From NCBI RefSeq assembly GCF_900236475.1, contig NZ_LT963352.1:806001-870000 (forward strand): a DNA stretch of 64,000 nucleotides, written 5' to 3'. The translations under genes were made by a program, and so were the position numbers. The notes beneath the pieces are model-generated. The model had not been told where the DNA came from and searched no databases. It saw only the letters and a list, made by a program, of their open reading frames with translations. Shown in pieces: positions 16,315 to 25,438 of the stretch (position 1 is the first letter of the stretch; every line of letters starts with the position of its first letter). The stretch comes from Streptomyces chartreusis NRRL 3882 (GTDB lineage: Bacteria; Actinomycetota; Actinomycetes; Streptomycetales; Streptomycetaceae).

Positions 16315-17220
16315 TCAGGCGACGGCCGTGGCAGCCAGTTCTCGTAGTTCCCGCAGGGCCGTCGCCACCGCCGGGCGGGCGTGGCCGCCGCCGCGGGTGC
16401 AGGTCAGGAGCTTGCGGTGGGGGTTGCCTTCGCAGCGGACCCGGGTGATCGGCAGGTGCGGCGTCAGATGGGCGAGGCGCGGGACGAGGGCGACGCCGAG
16501 CCGGTGGGCGACGAGGTGGGCGGCGACGTTCCAGTCGAGGGCGTGATGGACGACGTCGGGGGTGAAACCGGCCGCCCCGCAGGCGGACAGGACGTGCGGG
16601 CGGCAGGCGCTCTCCTCCACCGGTGCGATCCACGCCTCGTGTGCCGCCTCGGCGAGATCGACCCGGGCCCGTCCGGCCAGCCGGTGCCCGTCGGGGACGA
16701 CCAGGTCGAACGGGTCGTCGAGCAACGGCTGCTGGTCGAACCGCGTGTCGCTCAGCGGGGGGTTGTGCGGGGTCGACTCGACGATCGCCAGGTCGATGTC
16801 ACCCTCGAAGAGGAGGTCGAAGCTCTCCGGGACGCCCGCCTCGGTGATCCGCACGGACAGCCGCGGGTGCCGCTCCCCCAGCCGGGCCGCCATCGGCGCC
16901 AGCAGCACCGAGACGGCCACGGGGAAGCCCGTCACCCGCAGCACCCCGGACGGCGCCCCGTGATCCGCCCGCAGATCGAGTTCCGCCTGGTCCCAGCGGG
17001 CCTGGATGGCGTCGGCGTGCGCGAGCAGGCTCTCGGCGGCCGGAGTCAGCCGGACCCCGCGCCCCTGCGGCTCCAGCAGGTCGACACCCAGGTCACGGGC
17101 GAGCTGCCGGATCTGCTGGGAGGCGGCGGACGGGGTGAAGTGCAGGGCTCGGGCGGCCGCGGTGACCGTGCCGTAGTGGGCGACCGCCCTCAGGACATGC
17201 AGTCGGCGCAGGTCAATCAT
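16315..17220 (-). CDS. LysR-family transcriptional regulator
   Basis: 301 residues. The N-terminal winged helix-turn-helix is MIDLRRLHVLRAVAHYGTV then AARALHFTPSAASQQIRQLA; the rest is the periplasmic-binding-like effector domain with GVLRVTGFPVAVSVLLAP. ATG 17220 was preferred over the GTG nine bases upstream because the family starts directly with the first helix. It is divergent, with 117 bp between starts, from the small zinc-ribbon gene, which is therefore its first candidate target. Confidence 0.9.
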   Translation of the reverse strand: MIDLRRLHVLRAVAHYGTVTAAARALHFTPSAASQQIRQLARDLGVDLLEPQGRGVRLTPAAESLLAHADAIQARWDQAELDLRADHGAPSGVLRVTGFPVAVSVLLAPMAARLGERHPRLSVRITEAGVPESFDLLFEGDIDLAIVESTPHNPPLSDTRFDQQPLLDDPFDLVVPDGHRLAGRARVDLAEAAHEAWIAPVEESACRPHVLSACGAAGFTPDVVHHALDWNVAAHLVAHRLGVALVPRLAHLTPHLPITRVRCEGNPHRKLLTCTRGGGHARPAVATALRELRELAATAVA

Positions 17221-17337
17221 GAAGTCCACGCTTCACAATGCACTCCACAAAGTCAACCTGGACGTGTACGGAGGCTCCGGCGCACCCTGGCTGTGTCACG
17301 ACGGTCAACCAGCCATGACGTACGAGGAGTCAGAGAC

Positions 17338-17568
17338 ATGACCTGCACCACCGGCACCGTCTGCCCGCACTGCGGCTGGCCGGACGGCGGCGAGCCGTTC
17401 CAGGTGCTGTCCCGGCACGCCACCGCGACGGGCCGCACGGAATGGACGCGCTGCGGATGCGGCTCGCTCCAGGTCCGGGTCGTCGACGGCTGCGGCCTGC
17501 GCGTCGTCTCGCGCAGCAGGCCCCCGTCGGGGTCGGCTCCGGCTCAGTCGGGCACGGCGAACCGCTGA
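17338..17568 (+). CDS. Small zinc-ribbon-like protein
   Basis: 76 residues preceded by a GAGGAG ribosome site. CPHCGWP (residues 9-15) and CGCGS (about 40-44) could supply four zinc ligands of a ribbon fold; the C-terminal 20 residues are low complexity. I do not recognise a named family. Its position opposite the LysR gene suggests LysR control. It ends three bases before the convergent ArsR-type gene stop. Confidence 0.65.
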   Translation: MTCTTGTVCPHCGWPDGGEPFQVLSRHATATGRTEWTRCGCGSLQVRVVDGCGLRVVSRSRPPSGSAPAQSGTANR

Positions 17569-17571
17569 GGC

Positions 17572-18558
17572 TCAGGCCCTGCCGTGCTGTGCCAGCTGCT
17601 CCCCCAGCGGGCTGCGCCGGTAGAGGACGCGGCGGCCGTCGCGGGTGCGGGTGACCAGGCCCGTCCCGTGCAGGACGCGCAGATGCTGGGACACGGCGCT
17701 CGGGGTCACACCGAGGCGCCGGGCCAGCTCCACCGTCGGCAGGGGCTCGGCCAGCAGCCGCAGCAGCGTGCTGCGGGGCGCGCCGAGCAGGGCCGCCAGG
17801 GCGGGGGCGCCGGGCTCGGGCTCCGGTTCCCACAGGGTGGCGGCGCCCCGGCCGGGGTAGGCGAGCATCGGCGGTTCCGCGGCGCTGACCGGGGGCGCCG
17901 GCTGGTGCGCGAACAGGGACGGCACCAGGCGCAGGCCGCGTCCGGAGCCGTCCACGTGGTGGCGGCCGCGCATCCGGTCGACGTGCAGGACACCGTCGTC
18001 CCAGCGCAGGTTGCGGTGCAGGTCGGCGAAGAGCAGCCGGGCACCGCCGGTGGCCAGCTGCCGTGCCCGGTGCGTGATGTCGGCCTCCAGCACGAGCCGC
18101 ATCCGTGGCCAGTACGGCAGCAGCGCCGACTCCCAGTAGCACCGCAGGAGTTCGCACAGCTCCTCCACCAGCTCCGCGACGGGAGCGTCACCGGGAGAGG
18201 TGACCGCCCGCAGGGCAGGCGGCAGGGGCCTCGGCGCGTGGGCCGCGAGCAGGTCACGGCGGACGGTCGGCGCGGGGGTGGCGCGTACGACGGTCAGCTG
18301 CTCGTCGAGGGTGGGCGCGAAGGACGCCGGTCTGGGGGTCAGGAAGTCGGGCAGGGCCAGGGTGTCCCCCACCAGGGCCGCGAGCAGCCGCGCGTCGGCC
18401 GGGTCGAGCTTCCGGAGCACGGCGGCGCGCCACCGGACGTGCAGGGGATAGAGGGCGGGGGCACGCAGGGCGCGCAGGCTGCCCATCACCTCACGCAGGG
18501 GCGAGATCGCGAAGCGGGTGTCGGCGAGGTCCTCGGCGTCGAGCCGGAAGCTGATCAT
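17572..18558 (-). CDS. ArsR-type winged-helix regulator with large N-terminal domain
   Basis: 328 residues. The last 80 residues form an ArsR winged helix (STLLRLLAEPLPTVELARRL, VTPSAVSQHLRVLHGTGLVT, then the wing TRDGRRVLYR). The preceding 240 residues, beginning MISFRLDAEDLADTRFAISP, form a domain seen in many actinobacterial regulators of this size but of unknown ligand. No Cys metal-binding motif of the classical ArsR sensors is present, so metal sensing is unlikely. Divergent from the MFS exporter gene (56 bp apart), which it probably represses. Confidence 0.85.
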   Translation of the reverse strand: MISFRLDAEDLADTRFAISPLREVMGSLRALRAPALYPLHVRWRAAVLRKLDPADARLLAALVGDTLALPDFLTPRPASFAPTLDEQLTVVRATPAPTVRRDLLAAHAPRPLPPALRAVTSPGDAPVAELVEELCELLRCYWESALLPYWPRMRLVLEADITHRARQLATGGARLLFADLHRNLRWDDGVLHVDRMRGRHHVDGSGRGLRLVPSLFAHQPAPPVSAAEPPMLAYPGRGAATLWEPEPEPGAPALAALLGAPRSTLLRLLAEPLPTVELARRLGVTPSAVSQHLRVLHGTGLVTRTRDGRRVLYRRSPLGEQLAQHGRA

Positions 18559-18614
18559 TAAGGCCCCCGCTACATCCTTTGGCAACCGCCCTGCCATGGC
18601 GTGGACTTCGGCCC

Positions 18615-19916
18615 ATGACGGATCACGATCAACGGCAGCCTACCGCGCACCCCGGCGCGAGTCCCCGGGTGATCCTGGCCCTGGCGCTCGTCTGCGGCGC
18701 GGCCGTGGGCAATGTCTACTTCCCGCAGGCCCTCAGCCCGCTGATCGCGTCCGGGCTGCACGTCTCGCCCGACGCGGCCGCCGGCGTCGTCACCGCGACG
18801 CAGTTCGGCTACGCGGCCGGGATCTGTCTTCTCGTCCCGCTCGGTGACCGCCTCCCGTACCGCCCGCTGCTGGTCACCCTCCTCACGCTCACCGGCCTCG
18901 GGCTGTTCGCGGCGAGTGCCGCGCCGGGGCTGGTGCCGCTGGTCGTCGCCAGTGCCCTGGTGGGGGTGACGACGGTGGCGGCCCCGCTCGCCGGGCCGCT
19001 GGCGGCCGGTCTGGTATCAGAGGAGCGGCGCGGCGTGACCGGCGGCACCCTGCTGAGCGGCTCCCTCGCGGGCATGCTGCTGTCGCGCACCGTCGGCGGC
19101 GCGCTCGGCGACCTGCTCGGCTGGCGGGCACCGTACGTCCTGGCCGCCGTGCTGTCCCTGGCGGTGGCCGCGCTGTCGGCGCGCCTGCTTCCGCGAACGT
19201 CCCCGCCCTCCTCCCAGGGCTGTGTCGCGCTCCTGGCCGAGCCGCTGCGGCTGCTGCGCACCGAACCCGGTCTGCGCCGCTCCTGCCTGTACCAGGCCCT
19301 GGTGTTCGCCGGTTTCTCCGCGGTGTGGACCGGTGTGGCCCTGCTGCTCACCGGCCCGGCATACGGCATGGGTGCGGGGGCCGTGGGACTGCTCGCCCTG
19401 GTCAACGCAGTCACCATGGTGTGCACGCCGGTCGCGGGCCGCCAGGTCGACCGGCGGGGGCCGGACGCGGTCAACCGGGTGTGCTTCCTGGTGGTGGGCG
19501 CCTCGGCCGCGGTGCTGGCGCTGGGCGGTCTCGGCGGCGTGGCGGGGATGACGGCCCTGGTCGTGGGCACGCTGCTGCTCGACGTCGGCATGCAGTCCGG
19601 GATGGTCGCCAACACGGTGCGGATCCAGGCGCTGCGCGCCGAGGTGCGCAGCCGGCTCACCACCGCCTACATGACCTGCGCGTATCTTGGTGGCGCCGTC
19701 GGCTCGTGGCTGGGCACGCGAGCGTACGGCCGCTTCGGGTGGCCCGGGGTGTGCGCGCTGGTCGCGGCGCTCACGGCCGTGGCCCTCGCCCGCCACCGGG
19801 GCGCCACCCGCCGGACGGCGGCGAGGTTCCGCCGGACGGCGGCGCCCGGGTCCGGCGCGGCGGGACCGACCATGGCCGCACGAGCCGCCGCGACCTCGCG
19901 TGAGGAGACGTCATGA
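18615..19916 (+). CDS. MFS transporter, probable drug/small-molecule exporter
   Basis: 433 residues with twelve hydrophobic segments, beginning VILALALVCGAAVGNVYFP. The loop after the second segment has the MFS motif A-like LVPLGDRLPYRPLL. Its style matches 12-helix drug:proton antiporters. The C-terminal tail is Arg- and Ala-rich. It overlaps the following esterase gene by four bases (ATGA), so the two are co-translated, and it is divergent from the ArsR-type regulator. The ATG at 18615 has only a weak ribosome site; a TTG at 18579 is an alternative start. Confidence 0.85.
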   Translation: MTDHDQRQPTAHPGASPRVILALALVCGAAVGNVYFPQALSPLIASGLHVSPDAAAGVVTATQFGYAAGICLLVPLGDRLPYRPLLVTLLTLTGLGLFAASAAPGLVPLVVASALVGVTTVAAPLAGPLAAGLVSEERRGVTGGTLLSGSLAGMLLSRTVGGALGDLLGWRAPYVLAAVLSLAVAALSARLLPRTSPPSSQGCVALLAEPLRLLRTEPGLRRSCLYQALVFAGFSAVWTGVALLLTGPAYGMGAGAVGLLALVNAVTMVCTPVAGRQVDRRGPDAVNRVCFLVVGASAAVLALGGLGGVAGMTALVVGTLLLDVGMQSGMVANTVRIQALRAEVRSRLTTAYMTCAYLGGAVGSWLGTRAYGRFGWPGVCALVAALTAVALARHRGATRRTAARFRRTAAPGSGAAGPTMAARAAATSREETS

Positions 19917-20887
19917 CACACGTTCCGCCCCCGTTCGACCCGGAACTCGCCGCAGCCCTGGAGCTGATCAAGGACATGATCAGCCCGGGTCTCACCCTGG
20001 ACGAGATCGCCGAGGTGCGCCAGGGCCCGGGCATCCAGCTGCTGGCCGATCTGGACCTGACGATGGGCGGGACGTTCGAGGTGGAGGACCGGCAGGTGCC
20101 CGGGCCGCAGGGCGAGCCCGACATCTCGCTGCTGATCTGCCGGCCGACCGTTCCGGCGACCGCCCTGGCACGGCCCGTCATCTGCCACGTGCACGGCGGC
20201 GGCCTGGTCATCGGGAACAACCGGGTCGGCGTGGACGTCCCGCTGGCGTGGGCGCAGGCGCTGGACGCGGTGGTGGTGTCGGTGGAGTACCGGCTGGCGC
20301 CGGAGCATCCGTATCCCGCGCAGATCGAGGACGTGTACGCCGGTCTGCTGTGGACGGCGGACCACGCCGCCGAGCTCGGTGCCGACCCCGAGCGGATCGT
20401 CATCGCGGGCGGCAGCGCGGGCGGTGGGCTGTGCGCGGCCCTGGCCCTGCTCACGCGGGACCGCAAGGGGCCGCAGCCGGTCGGGCAGGTCCTGATGTGC
20501 CCGATGCTCGACGACCGCAACGACACGCCGTCGACGTACCAGATGGCGGGCCTCGGGGTGTGGGACCGCACCGCCAACGAGACCGGCTGGACGGCGCTGC
20601 TGGGCTCGCGGCGCGGCGGCCCCGACGTACCGGCGTACGCGGCACCGGCCCGTGCCGAGGACCTGACCGGGCTGCCCCCGGCGTTCCTCGACGTCGGCTC
20701 CGCGGAGACCTTCCGGGACGAGGTCGTCGCCTACGCGTCACGCATCTGGCAGGCCGGCGGGGTGGCCGAGCTGCACGTCTGGCCCGGCGGTTTCCACGGT
20801 TTCGACGGCTTCGCACCCCAGGCGGCGCTCTCCCGGTCGGCCCGGGCGGCGCACGTGGACTGGCTGCGGAGACTGCTGGGCGCGTGA
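19913..20887 (+). CDS. Alpha/beta hydrolase (hormone-sensitive-lipase family IV)
   Basis: 324 residues. The oxyanion-hole motif HVHGGGLVIGN (about residues 85-95), the nucleophile elbow GGSAGGGL (Ser in GxSxG) and the C-terminal GGFHGFD with the catalytic His identify family IV carboxylesterases. The acid is probably the Asp in FLDVGSAETFRDE. Cytoplasmic, acting on short-chain or bulky esters. Translational coupling to the MFS gene suggests that one small molecule is both hydrolysed and exported; this is inference. Confidence 0.9.
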   Translation: MTHVPPPFDPELAAALELIKDMISPGLTLDEIAEVRQGPGIQLLADLDLTMGGTFEVEDRQVPGPQGEPDISLLICRPTVPATALARPVICHVHGGGLVIGNNRVGVDVPLAWAQALDAVVVSVEYRLAPEHPYPAQIEDVYAGLLWTADHAAELGADPERIVIAGGSAGGGLCAALALLTRDRKGPQPVGQVLMCPMLDDRNDTPSTYQMAGLGVWDRTANETGWTALLGSRRGGPDVPAYAAPARAEDLTGLPPAFLDVGSAETFRDEVVAYASRIWQAGGVAELHVWPGGFHGFDGFAPQAALSRSARAAHVDWLRRLLGA

Positions 20888-21064
20888 CGGGCCGAGGGTC
20901 CGGCCGGCCGCGTACGGGACCCGCCCCGGCTCACCTCCTGCTCCTGCCCGGGCCCTGCTGACCGTCCCCGGAGGGTCTTCCACCGGCGCCGGCCACGACG
21001 GAGCCTCGGGCAGCCACCCGCACGCGGGGGCCCGCTCGGCGGCCGCATGCCGCACCATGGGCCT

Positions 21065-22390
21065 ATGAAAGAGCTGGCCGGGCGCCTGACCGCGCTCGAT
21101 CCGGATGCCGGTGCGGCGGTCCGGGTCATCGCCTACTTCGACCGTCTGGCCGAGTCCAGGGCCGGTGTCGAGGCACTCGTACGCGCTGCCGCCGTACTGT
21201 CCGGCTGCCCGGCCCGGCTGGTGGACCCCGAACGCCGCGTGCACGTACGTGTGGAGCCGGACGGCGTCCGCCGAGACACGGATGAGCCACCGGACCCCCG
21301 CTGGCCCTCCGCGCGGCTGTCGCCGGACGGCACGGCGACCCTCTGGCTGGAGCGGGCCGGGGTGGCGTCCGGCGTTGTGGACGCGGACCTCGGCGGGTCG
21401 GCGCCTCGCACCCTGACAGCGGACCGCACCGACACCGGCCGTGGCGGGGCGGCGTCCTACGCCGTGGACGGGGACCGACCCGGGGTGGCGCCCCGCGGGG
21501 GCGACACCGGCCGCACGGGGCCGGCGTCCGGTGGCCTGGCAACGGACCGCGCCGGGGCGGCAGCCGGCGTGGGCGACACCGACCGTACGGGGTCGGCGTC
21601 CGGCGCCTCGAAGGCGGACCGCGGGGCGGCGTCTCAAGCGGTCGGCACCGGCCGTGCCGGGGCGGTGGCGTCCCGTGTCGGCGGCGCCGGGCCCTCCCGG
21701 GTCGCCCCCAGCGTGGTCGACGCGGTGATTCTCGAGCGGGCCGCCGGTGTCCTGCGGCTCGTTCTCGACCGTACCCGCGGGCGGGCCCCGGCCGACGATC
21801 CCGCGCTGGTCGAGACCCTGCTCGACGGCACGGCCCCGGAAGCGGCCCGGCTGCATGCCGCCCGCCGTCTCGGTCTGGACACCTCGGTTCCGGCCCGGGC
21901 CCTGGCCCCGCTGAACGAGCGGCCACGGGTCGTACCCGCCGGGACGCAGGCCGACGCAGTCGGACGGCTCGGCGTCGGACCTGCCGTGCCCGTGCTCGAA
22001 CTCCCCCGGTCGTGGACCGAGGCCCGTACCGCCCTGCGGTTCACCGCCGAGGGCACCCCGCAGGACCCCGGGCCGCGAGTCGTGTACGCCGAGGAACTGG
22101 GCGGCATCGCCCTCCTCGCCGATCTCGTCGTACCAGGCGCCGAACCGCCGCCCGACGTCCGTGCCCTGGAGACGGCCGCGGCGACCACGCCCTGGCTGTC
22201 GGCGACTCTGCACGCGGTCGCGTCCACGGCGAGCTTGCGGGCGGCCGCCTCCGAGATCAACGTCCACCACTCGACGCTGCAGGACCGGCTGGCCCACGCC
22301 GAGCACCTGCTCGGCTGGCCGGTGCGCACCCCGCAGGGCCGCCTCCGGCTGCAACTGGCGCTGGCGATGCGGCACCTTGCCCGGCCGTAG
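21065..22390 (+). CDS. PucR-type helix-turn-helix regulator with internal repeats
   Basis: 441 residues. The C-terminal 60 residues form the PucR-type HTH (ALRAAASEINVHHSTLQDRL-like segment, seen as SLRAAASEINVHHSTLQDRL, then LGWPVRTPQGRLRLQLALAM). The N-terminal part (1-110) has the start KELAGRLTALDPDAGAAVRV common to GAF/PucR-like actinobacterial regulators. Between them, residues about 123-218 are a low-complexity insertion made of four 24-residue repeats (see separate entry). ATG 21065 gives the usual N-terminus. It is followed after about 105 bases by a CoA transferase gene that it may control. Confidence 0.8.
   Translation: MKELAGRLTALDPDAGAAVRVIAYFDRLAESRAGVEALVRAAAVLSGCPARLVDPERRVHVRVEPDGVRRDTDEPPDPRWPSARLSPDGTATLWLERAGVASGVVDADLGGSAPRTLTADRTDTGRGGAASYAVDGDRPGVAPRGGDTGRTGPASGGLATDRAGAAAGVGDTDRTGSASGASKADRGAASQAVGTGRAGAVASRVGGAGPSRVAPSVVDAVILERAAGVLRLVLDRTRGRAPADDPALVETLLDGTAPEAARLHAARRLGLDTSVPARALAPLNERPRVVPAGTQADAVGRLGVGPAVPVLELPRSWTEARTALRFTAEGTPQDPGPRVVYAEELGGIALLADLVVPGAEPPPDVRALETAAATTPWLSATLHAVASTASLRAAASEINVHHSTLQDRLAHAEHLLGWPVRTPQGRLRLQLALAMRHLARP
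21431..21700 (+). repeat. 72-bp in-frame tandem repeat inside the PucR-like gene
   Basis: Units beginning GACACCGG/GACACCGA recur at 21431, 21503 and 21575 (exactly 72 bp apart), and a fourth degenerate unit (GGCACCGG) begins at 21644 (69 bp on). All steps are multiples of three, giving 24- or 23-residue repeats that begin DTGRxG or DTDRTG followed by AS. The array separates the sensor and DNA-binding parts of the regulator like a flexible spacer. Confidence 0.8.
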
Positions 22391-22495
22391 GACCTGTCGT
22401 TCGGATCGGATCGCGGACGCGGGGCCGTGCCGCCGCCGTCCGGCTGGGAGAGACTGTCCGGGCGCCGTACGGTACGAGGTTCAGGAGCATGAGGC

Positions 22496-23686
22496 ATGAG
22501 CGTGCAGCGGTATCCCCTGGCCGGGGTCACGGTGGTCAGCCTGGAGCAGGCCGTGGCCGCGCCCTACGCCACCCGGCAGCTCGCCGACCTCGGCGCCCGT
22601 GTCATCAAGGTGGAGCGGCCGGGCGGCGGCGACTTCGCCCGCCGGTACGACACGACCGTGCACGGCCACTCCAGCTATTTCGTGTGGCTCAACCGCTCCA
22701 AGGAGTCCCTCACCCTGGACCTCAAGGACCCACGGGGCCGCGAGATCCTGAACGAACTCCTCGACGGGGCCGACGTGTTCGTCCAGAACCTCGCCCCGGG
22801 CGCCGCCGGCCGGCTCGGTCTGGACACCGCCACCGTCACCGGCCGCCGCCCCGGTCTGATCCCGTGCACGATATCCGGCTGGGGCACGACCGGCCCCTGG
22901 GCCGACCGCAAGGCGTACGACCTGCTCGTGCAGTGCCAGACCGGGCTGGTGTCCCTGACGGGAACCCCCGAGGGGACCGCCCGGACCGGAATCTCCGTCG
23001 CCGACATCGCCGCCGGGATGTACGCCTACAGCGGCATCCTCACCGCCCTGTACACCCGCGCCGTCACCGGCGAGGCCCACCCGGTGGAGGTGTCCCTGTT
23101 CGAGGCGCTGGCGGAGTGGATGGGCCAGCCCGCGTACTACACCCGGCACGGCGGCACCCAGCCCCCGCGCCTCGGCACCCAGCACGCCACCATCGCGCCG
23201 TACGGGACGTACGAGGCCGCCGACGGCAAGGAGGTGCTGTTCTCCATCCAGAACGAACGGGAGTGGGCGGCCCTGTGCGCCGAGTTCCTCGGCCGGCCGG
23301 AGCTGGTCGGCGACCCGCGGTTCGCCACCGCCTCCGACCGGGTCGCCCACCGCGACGAGCTCAACGCGATCGTCGCCGCCCGCTTCGCCCGCACCGGTTC
23401 CGACGAGATCCTCAAGGACCTGGAGGCCATCGGCATCGCCTGTGCCGGGGTCAACGACGTCGCCGCGTTCCTGGACCACCCGGTGCTGGCCGCCCGCGGC
23501 CGCTGGACCGAGGTCGGGGTGCCGGGCGGCACGGTTCAGGCCCTGCTCCCGCCGGCCGACCTCGCGGGCCTGCCCGCCCGGATGGACCCCGTACCGGCGG
23601 TCGGCGAGCACACCGGGGCGATCCTCGCCGAGCTGGGCCGCAGCGACGAGGAGGTGTCGGCCCTGCGCGCGGACGGCGTCGTCTGA
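22496..23686 (+). CDS. CaiB/BaiF family CoA transferase (class III)
   Basis: 396 residues. The family start LAGVTVVSLEQAVAAPYATR and the segments DLGARVIKVERPGGGDFAR, WLNRSKESLTLDLKDP and ISGWGTTGPW are characteristic; the catalytic aspartate lies in SVADIAAGMYAYSGIL (about residue 169). It moves CoA between carboxylic acids, which in other members include carnitine, formate/oxalate, succinate and aryl acids. The substrate cannot be assigned. It may form a unit with the PucR-type regulator upstream; it is convergent with terC. Confidence 0.92.
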   Translation: MSVQRYPLAGVTVVSLEQAVAAPYATRQLADLGARVIKVERPGGGDFARRYDTTVHGHSSYFVWLNRSKESLTLDLKDPRGREILNELLDGADVFVQNLAPGAAGRLGLDTATVTGRRPGLIPCTISGWGTTGPWADRKAYDLLVQCQTGLVSLTGTPEGTARTGISVADIAAGMYAYSGILTALYTRAVTGEAHPVEVSLFEALAEWMGQPAYYTRHGGTQPPRLGTQHATIAPYGTYEAADGKEVLFSIQNEREWAALCAEFLGRPELVGDPRFATASDRVAHRDELNAIVAARFARTGSDEILKDLEAIGIACAGVNDVAAFLDHPVLAARGRWTEVGVPGGTVQALLPPADLAGLPARMDPVPAVGEHTGAILAELGRSDEEVSALRADGVV

Positions 23687-23716
23687 CGCGACCGTCCGAC
23701 GCCCCGGCGGGAGAAC

Positions 23717-24706
23717 CTACCGGGACCCGGCGGCGCGCCGCTTGTCCTCCTCGGCCTCCTCGGCCTCCCGCTTCTTCGAGGCGCGCAGGCTGGTGACCGT
23801 CGTGGCGGCCAGCACCAGCACGATGAAGCCGAGCGAGAAGGGGATGCTGATCTCGGGGACGTGCACGCCCGACTCGTGCAGGGCGTGCAGCACCAGCTTG
23901 ACGCCGATGAAGCCGAGGATGATCGACAGTCCGTAGGAGAGGTGGACCAGCTTCTTCAGCAGGCCGCCGATGAGGAAGTACAGCTGCCGCAGACCCATCA
24001 GGGCGAACGCGTTCGCGGTGAACACGATGTACGGGTCCTGCGTCAGGCCGTAGATCGCGGGGATGGAGTCGAGCGCGAACAGCACGTCGGTGGAGCCGAT
24101 CGCGAGCATCACGACCAGCATCGGGGTCATGATCCGCTTGCCGTTCTCGGTGATGAACAGCTTCGTGCCGTGGTAGCGGTCGGCCACCCCGAACCGCTCC
24201 TCCGCCATCTTCAGCAGCTTGTTCTCCTGGTACTCCTCCTCGTGCTCCTCCTTGCGGGCGTCCTGGACCAGCTTCCAGGCGGTCCAGATCAGGAACGCGC
24301 CGAAGATGTAGAACACCCAGGAGAAGGCGGAGATGATCGCCGCGCCGGCCGCGATGAAGATCGCCCGCAGCACCAGGGCCATCAGGACGCCGACCATCAG
24401 CACCCGCTGCTGGTACTGCGAGGGCACCGCGAACTTCCCCATGATCAGGACGAACACGAAGAGGTTGTCGACGCTCAGCGACTTCTCGGTGATGTAACCG
24501 GCGAAGAACTCGCCGGTGGGCCCGCTCCCACCGAAGTACCACAGCCCCAGCCCGAACAGCACGGCCAGGACGATCCACACCACCGTCCAGGTCCCGGCTT
24601 CCTTGACGGACACGTCGTGCGGCTTGCGGCCGACGAAGAAGTCGACGGCGACGAGCACACACAGCACTGCCACGGTCAGCAGCCATACGGAGAGCGAGAC
24701 GTTCAC
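23717..24706 (-). CDS. TerC-family integral membrane protein
   Basis: 329 residues with about nine membrane segments. The hallmark acidic membrane motifs are EKSLSVDNLFVFVLI and GSTDVLFALDSIPAIYGLT, each with Asp residues that bind metal in this family. Between helices lies a charged cytoplasmic loop (DARKEEHEEEYQENKL). TerC/Alx proteins are linked to manganese export, tellurite resistance and metalation of secreted proteins. The GTG start at 24706 is supported by AGGAG eight bases upstream; the ATG at 24772 would run through the predicted leader hairpin. Confidence 0.93.
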   Translation of the reverse strand: MNVSLSVWLLTVAVLCVLVAVDFFVGRKPHDVSVKEAGTWTVVWIVLAVLFGLGLWYFGGSGPTGEFFAGYITEKSLSVDNLFVFVLIMGKFAVPSQYQQRVLMVGVLMALVLRAIFIAAGAAIISAFSWVFYIFGAFLIWTAWKLVQDARKEEHEEEYQENKLLKMAEERFGVADRYHGTKLFITENGKRIMTPMLVVMLAIGSTDVLFALDSIPAIYGLTQDPYIVFTANAFALMGLRQLYFLIGGLLKKLVHLSYGLSIILGFIGVKLVLHALHESGVHVPEISIPFSLGFIVLVLAATTVTSLRASKKREAEEAEEDKRRAAGSR

Positions 24707-24723
24707 TGGTGATGCTCCTGTTG

Positions 24724-24777
24724 CAGGTGTGGGGATGGGACATCGTTGTCCGACCTGGCTGGTTTCCGCCACACCTG
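24724..24777 (-). promoter_or_regulatory. Structured leader upstream of terC
   Basis: A 9-bp perfect stem (24724-24732 with 24769-24777) closes a 36-base loop that itself contains the hairpin GGACA-TCGT-TGTCC. It ends a few bases before the AGGAG ribosome site of terC. TerC/Alx genes elsewhere are often preceded by the yybP-ykoY manganese riboswitch; I cannot match its conserved loops here, so this is only a structured leader. Confidence 0.35.
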
Positions 24778-24793
24778 AAAGGTGAGCAATTGG

Positions 24794-25438
24794 TCACAAC
24801 TGCGCGTGCAGCGCCTCCAGGACGTCCTGGTCCGTCAGCTGGTCGAAGTTCTCGTACCAGAGGCCCACGGCCATGAACGCGGCCGGCTGGTGCAGACAGA
24901 TCACCTCGTCGGCCTCGGCGCGCATCAGCTCGGCGGCCTCCGGGGAGCACACCGGCGCGGCCACCACCACCCGTTCGGGTGCCTGGCGGCGGACGAATCG
25001 CAGCGCGGCCCGGGCCGTGGAACCGGTCGCCAGGCCGTCGTCGACCACGATCACGGTGCGTCCGCGCAGGTCGGGTGCGGGACGGCCCTGCCGGTACAGC
25101 CGCTCGCGGCGGCGCAGCTCCGCGCGCTCACGCTCGATGACGGGCGCGAGGGCGGCCTCGCGCAGCCCCAGGTGACGCATGGCGTCCTCGTCGAGGAGCG
25201 GCACCTCGTCCCCGGCCATCGCGCCGACGCCGAGCTCCTCCTGGAAAGGCGCCCCGATCTTCCGTACGACGAGCACGTCGAGCGGGGCGTCCAGCGCCCG
25301 GGCGACCTCGCGCGCCACGGCGACCCCGCCGCGGGGCAGGGCGAGGACGAGGGGATCGGGCAGCGCCCCCTCGCTCTGCCGGGTGCGCAGTCTTTCGGCC
25401 AGTTCCCCGCCGGCCTGTCGGCGATCACGGAACCGCAT
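24794..25438 (-). CDS. Phosphoribosyltransferase-domain protein
   Basis: 214 residues. The PRPP-binding motif VIVVDDGLATGSTARAAL (about residues 125-142) is canonical for type I phosphoribosyltransferases. The N-terminal segment FRDRRQAGGELAERL and DVLVVRKIGAPFQEELGVGA mark the predicted PRTase family often found beside dienelactone-hydrolase-like or stress genes. Cytoplasmic; the nucleobase substrate is unknown and several relatives have no proven activity. ATG 25438 follows AGAGGTG. It precedes terC on the same strand by 87 bases. Confidence 0.88.
   Translation of the reverse strand: MRFRDRRQAGGELAERLRTRQSEGALPDPLVLALPRGGVAVAREVARALDAPLDVLVVRKIGAPFQEELGVGAMAGDEVPLLDEDAMRHLGLREAALAPVIERERAELRRRERLYRQGRPAPDLRGRTVIVVDDGLATGSTARAALRFVRRQAPERVVVAAPVCSPEAAELMRAEADEVICLHQPAAFMAVGLWYENFDQLTDQDVLEALHAQL

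Noticed and set aside
24724..24777. Definite yybP-ykoY manganese riboswitch
   Set aside because: The stem is real, but the conserved internal-loop sequences of that class could not be recognised, so only a structured leader is listed.
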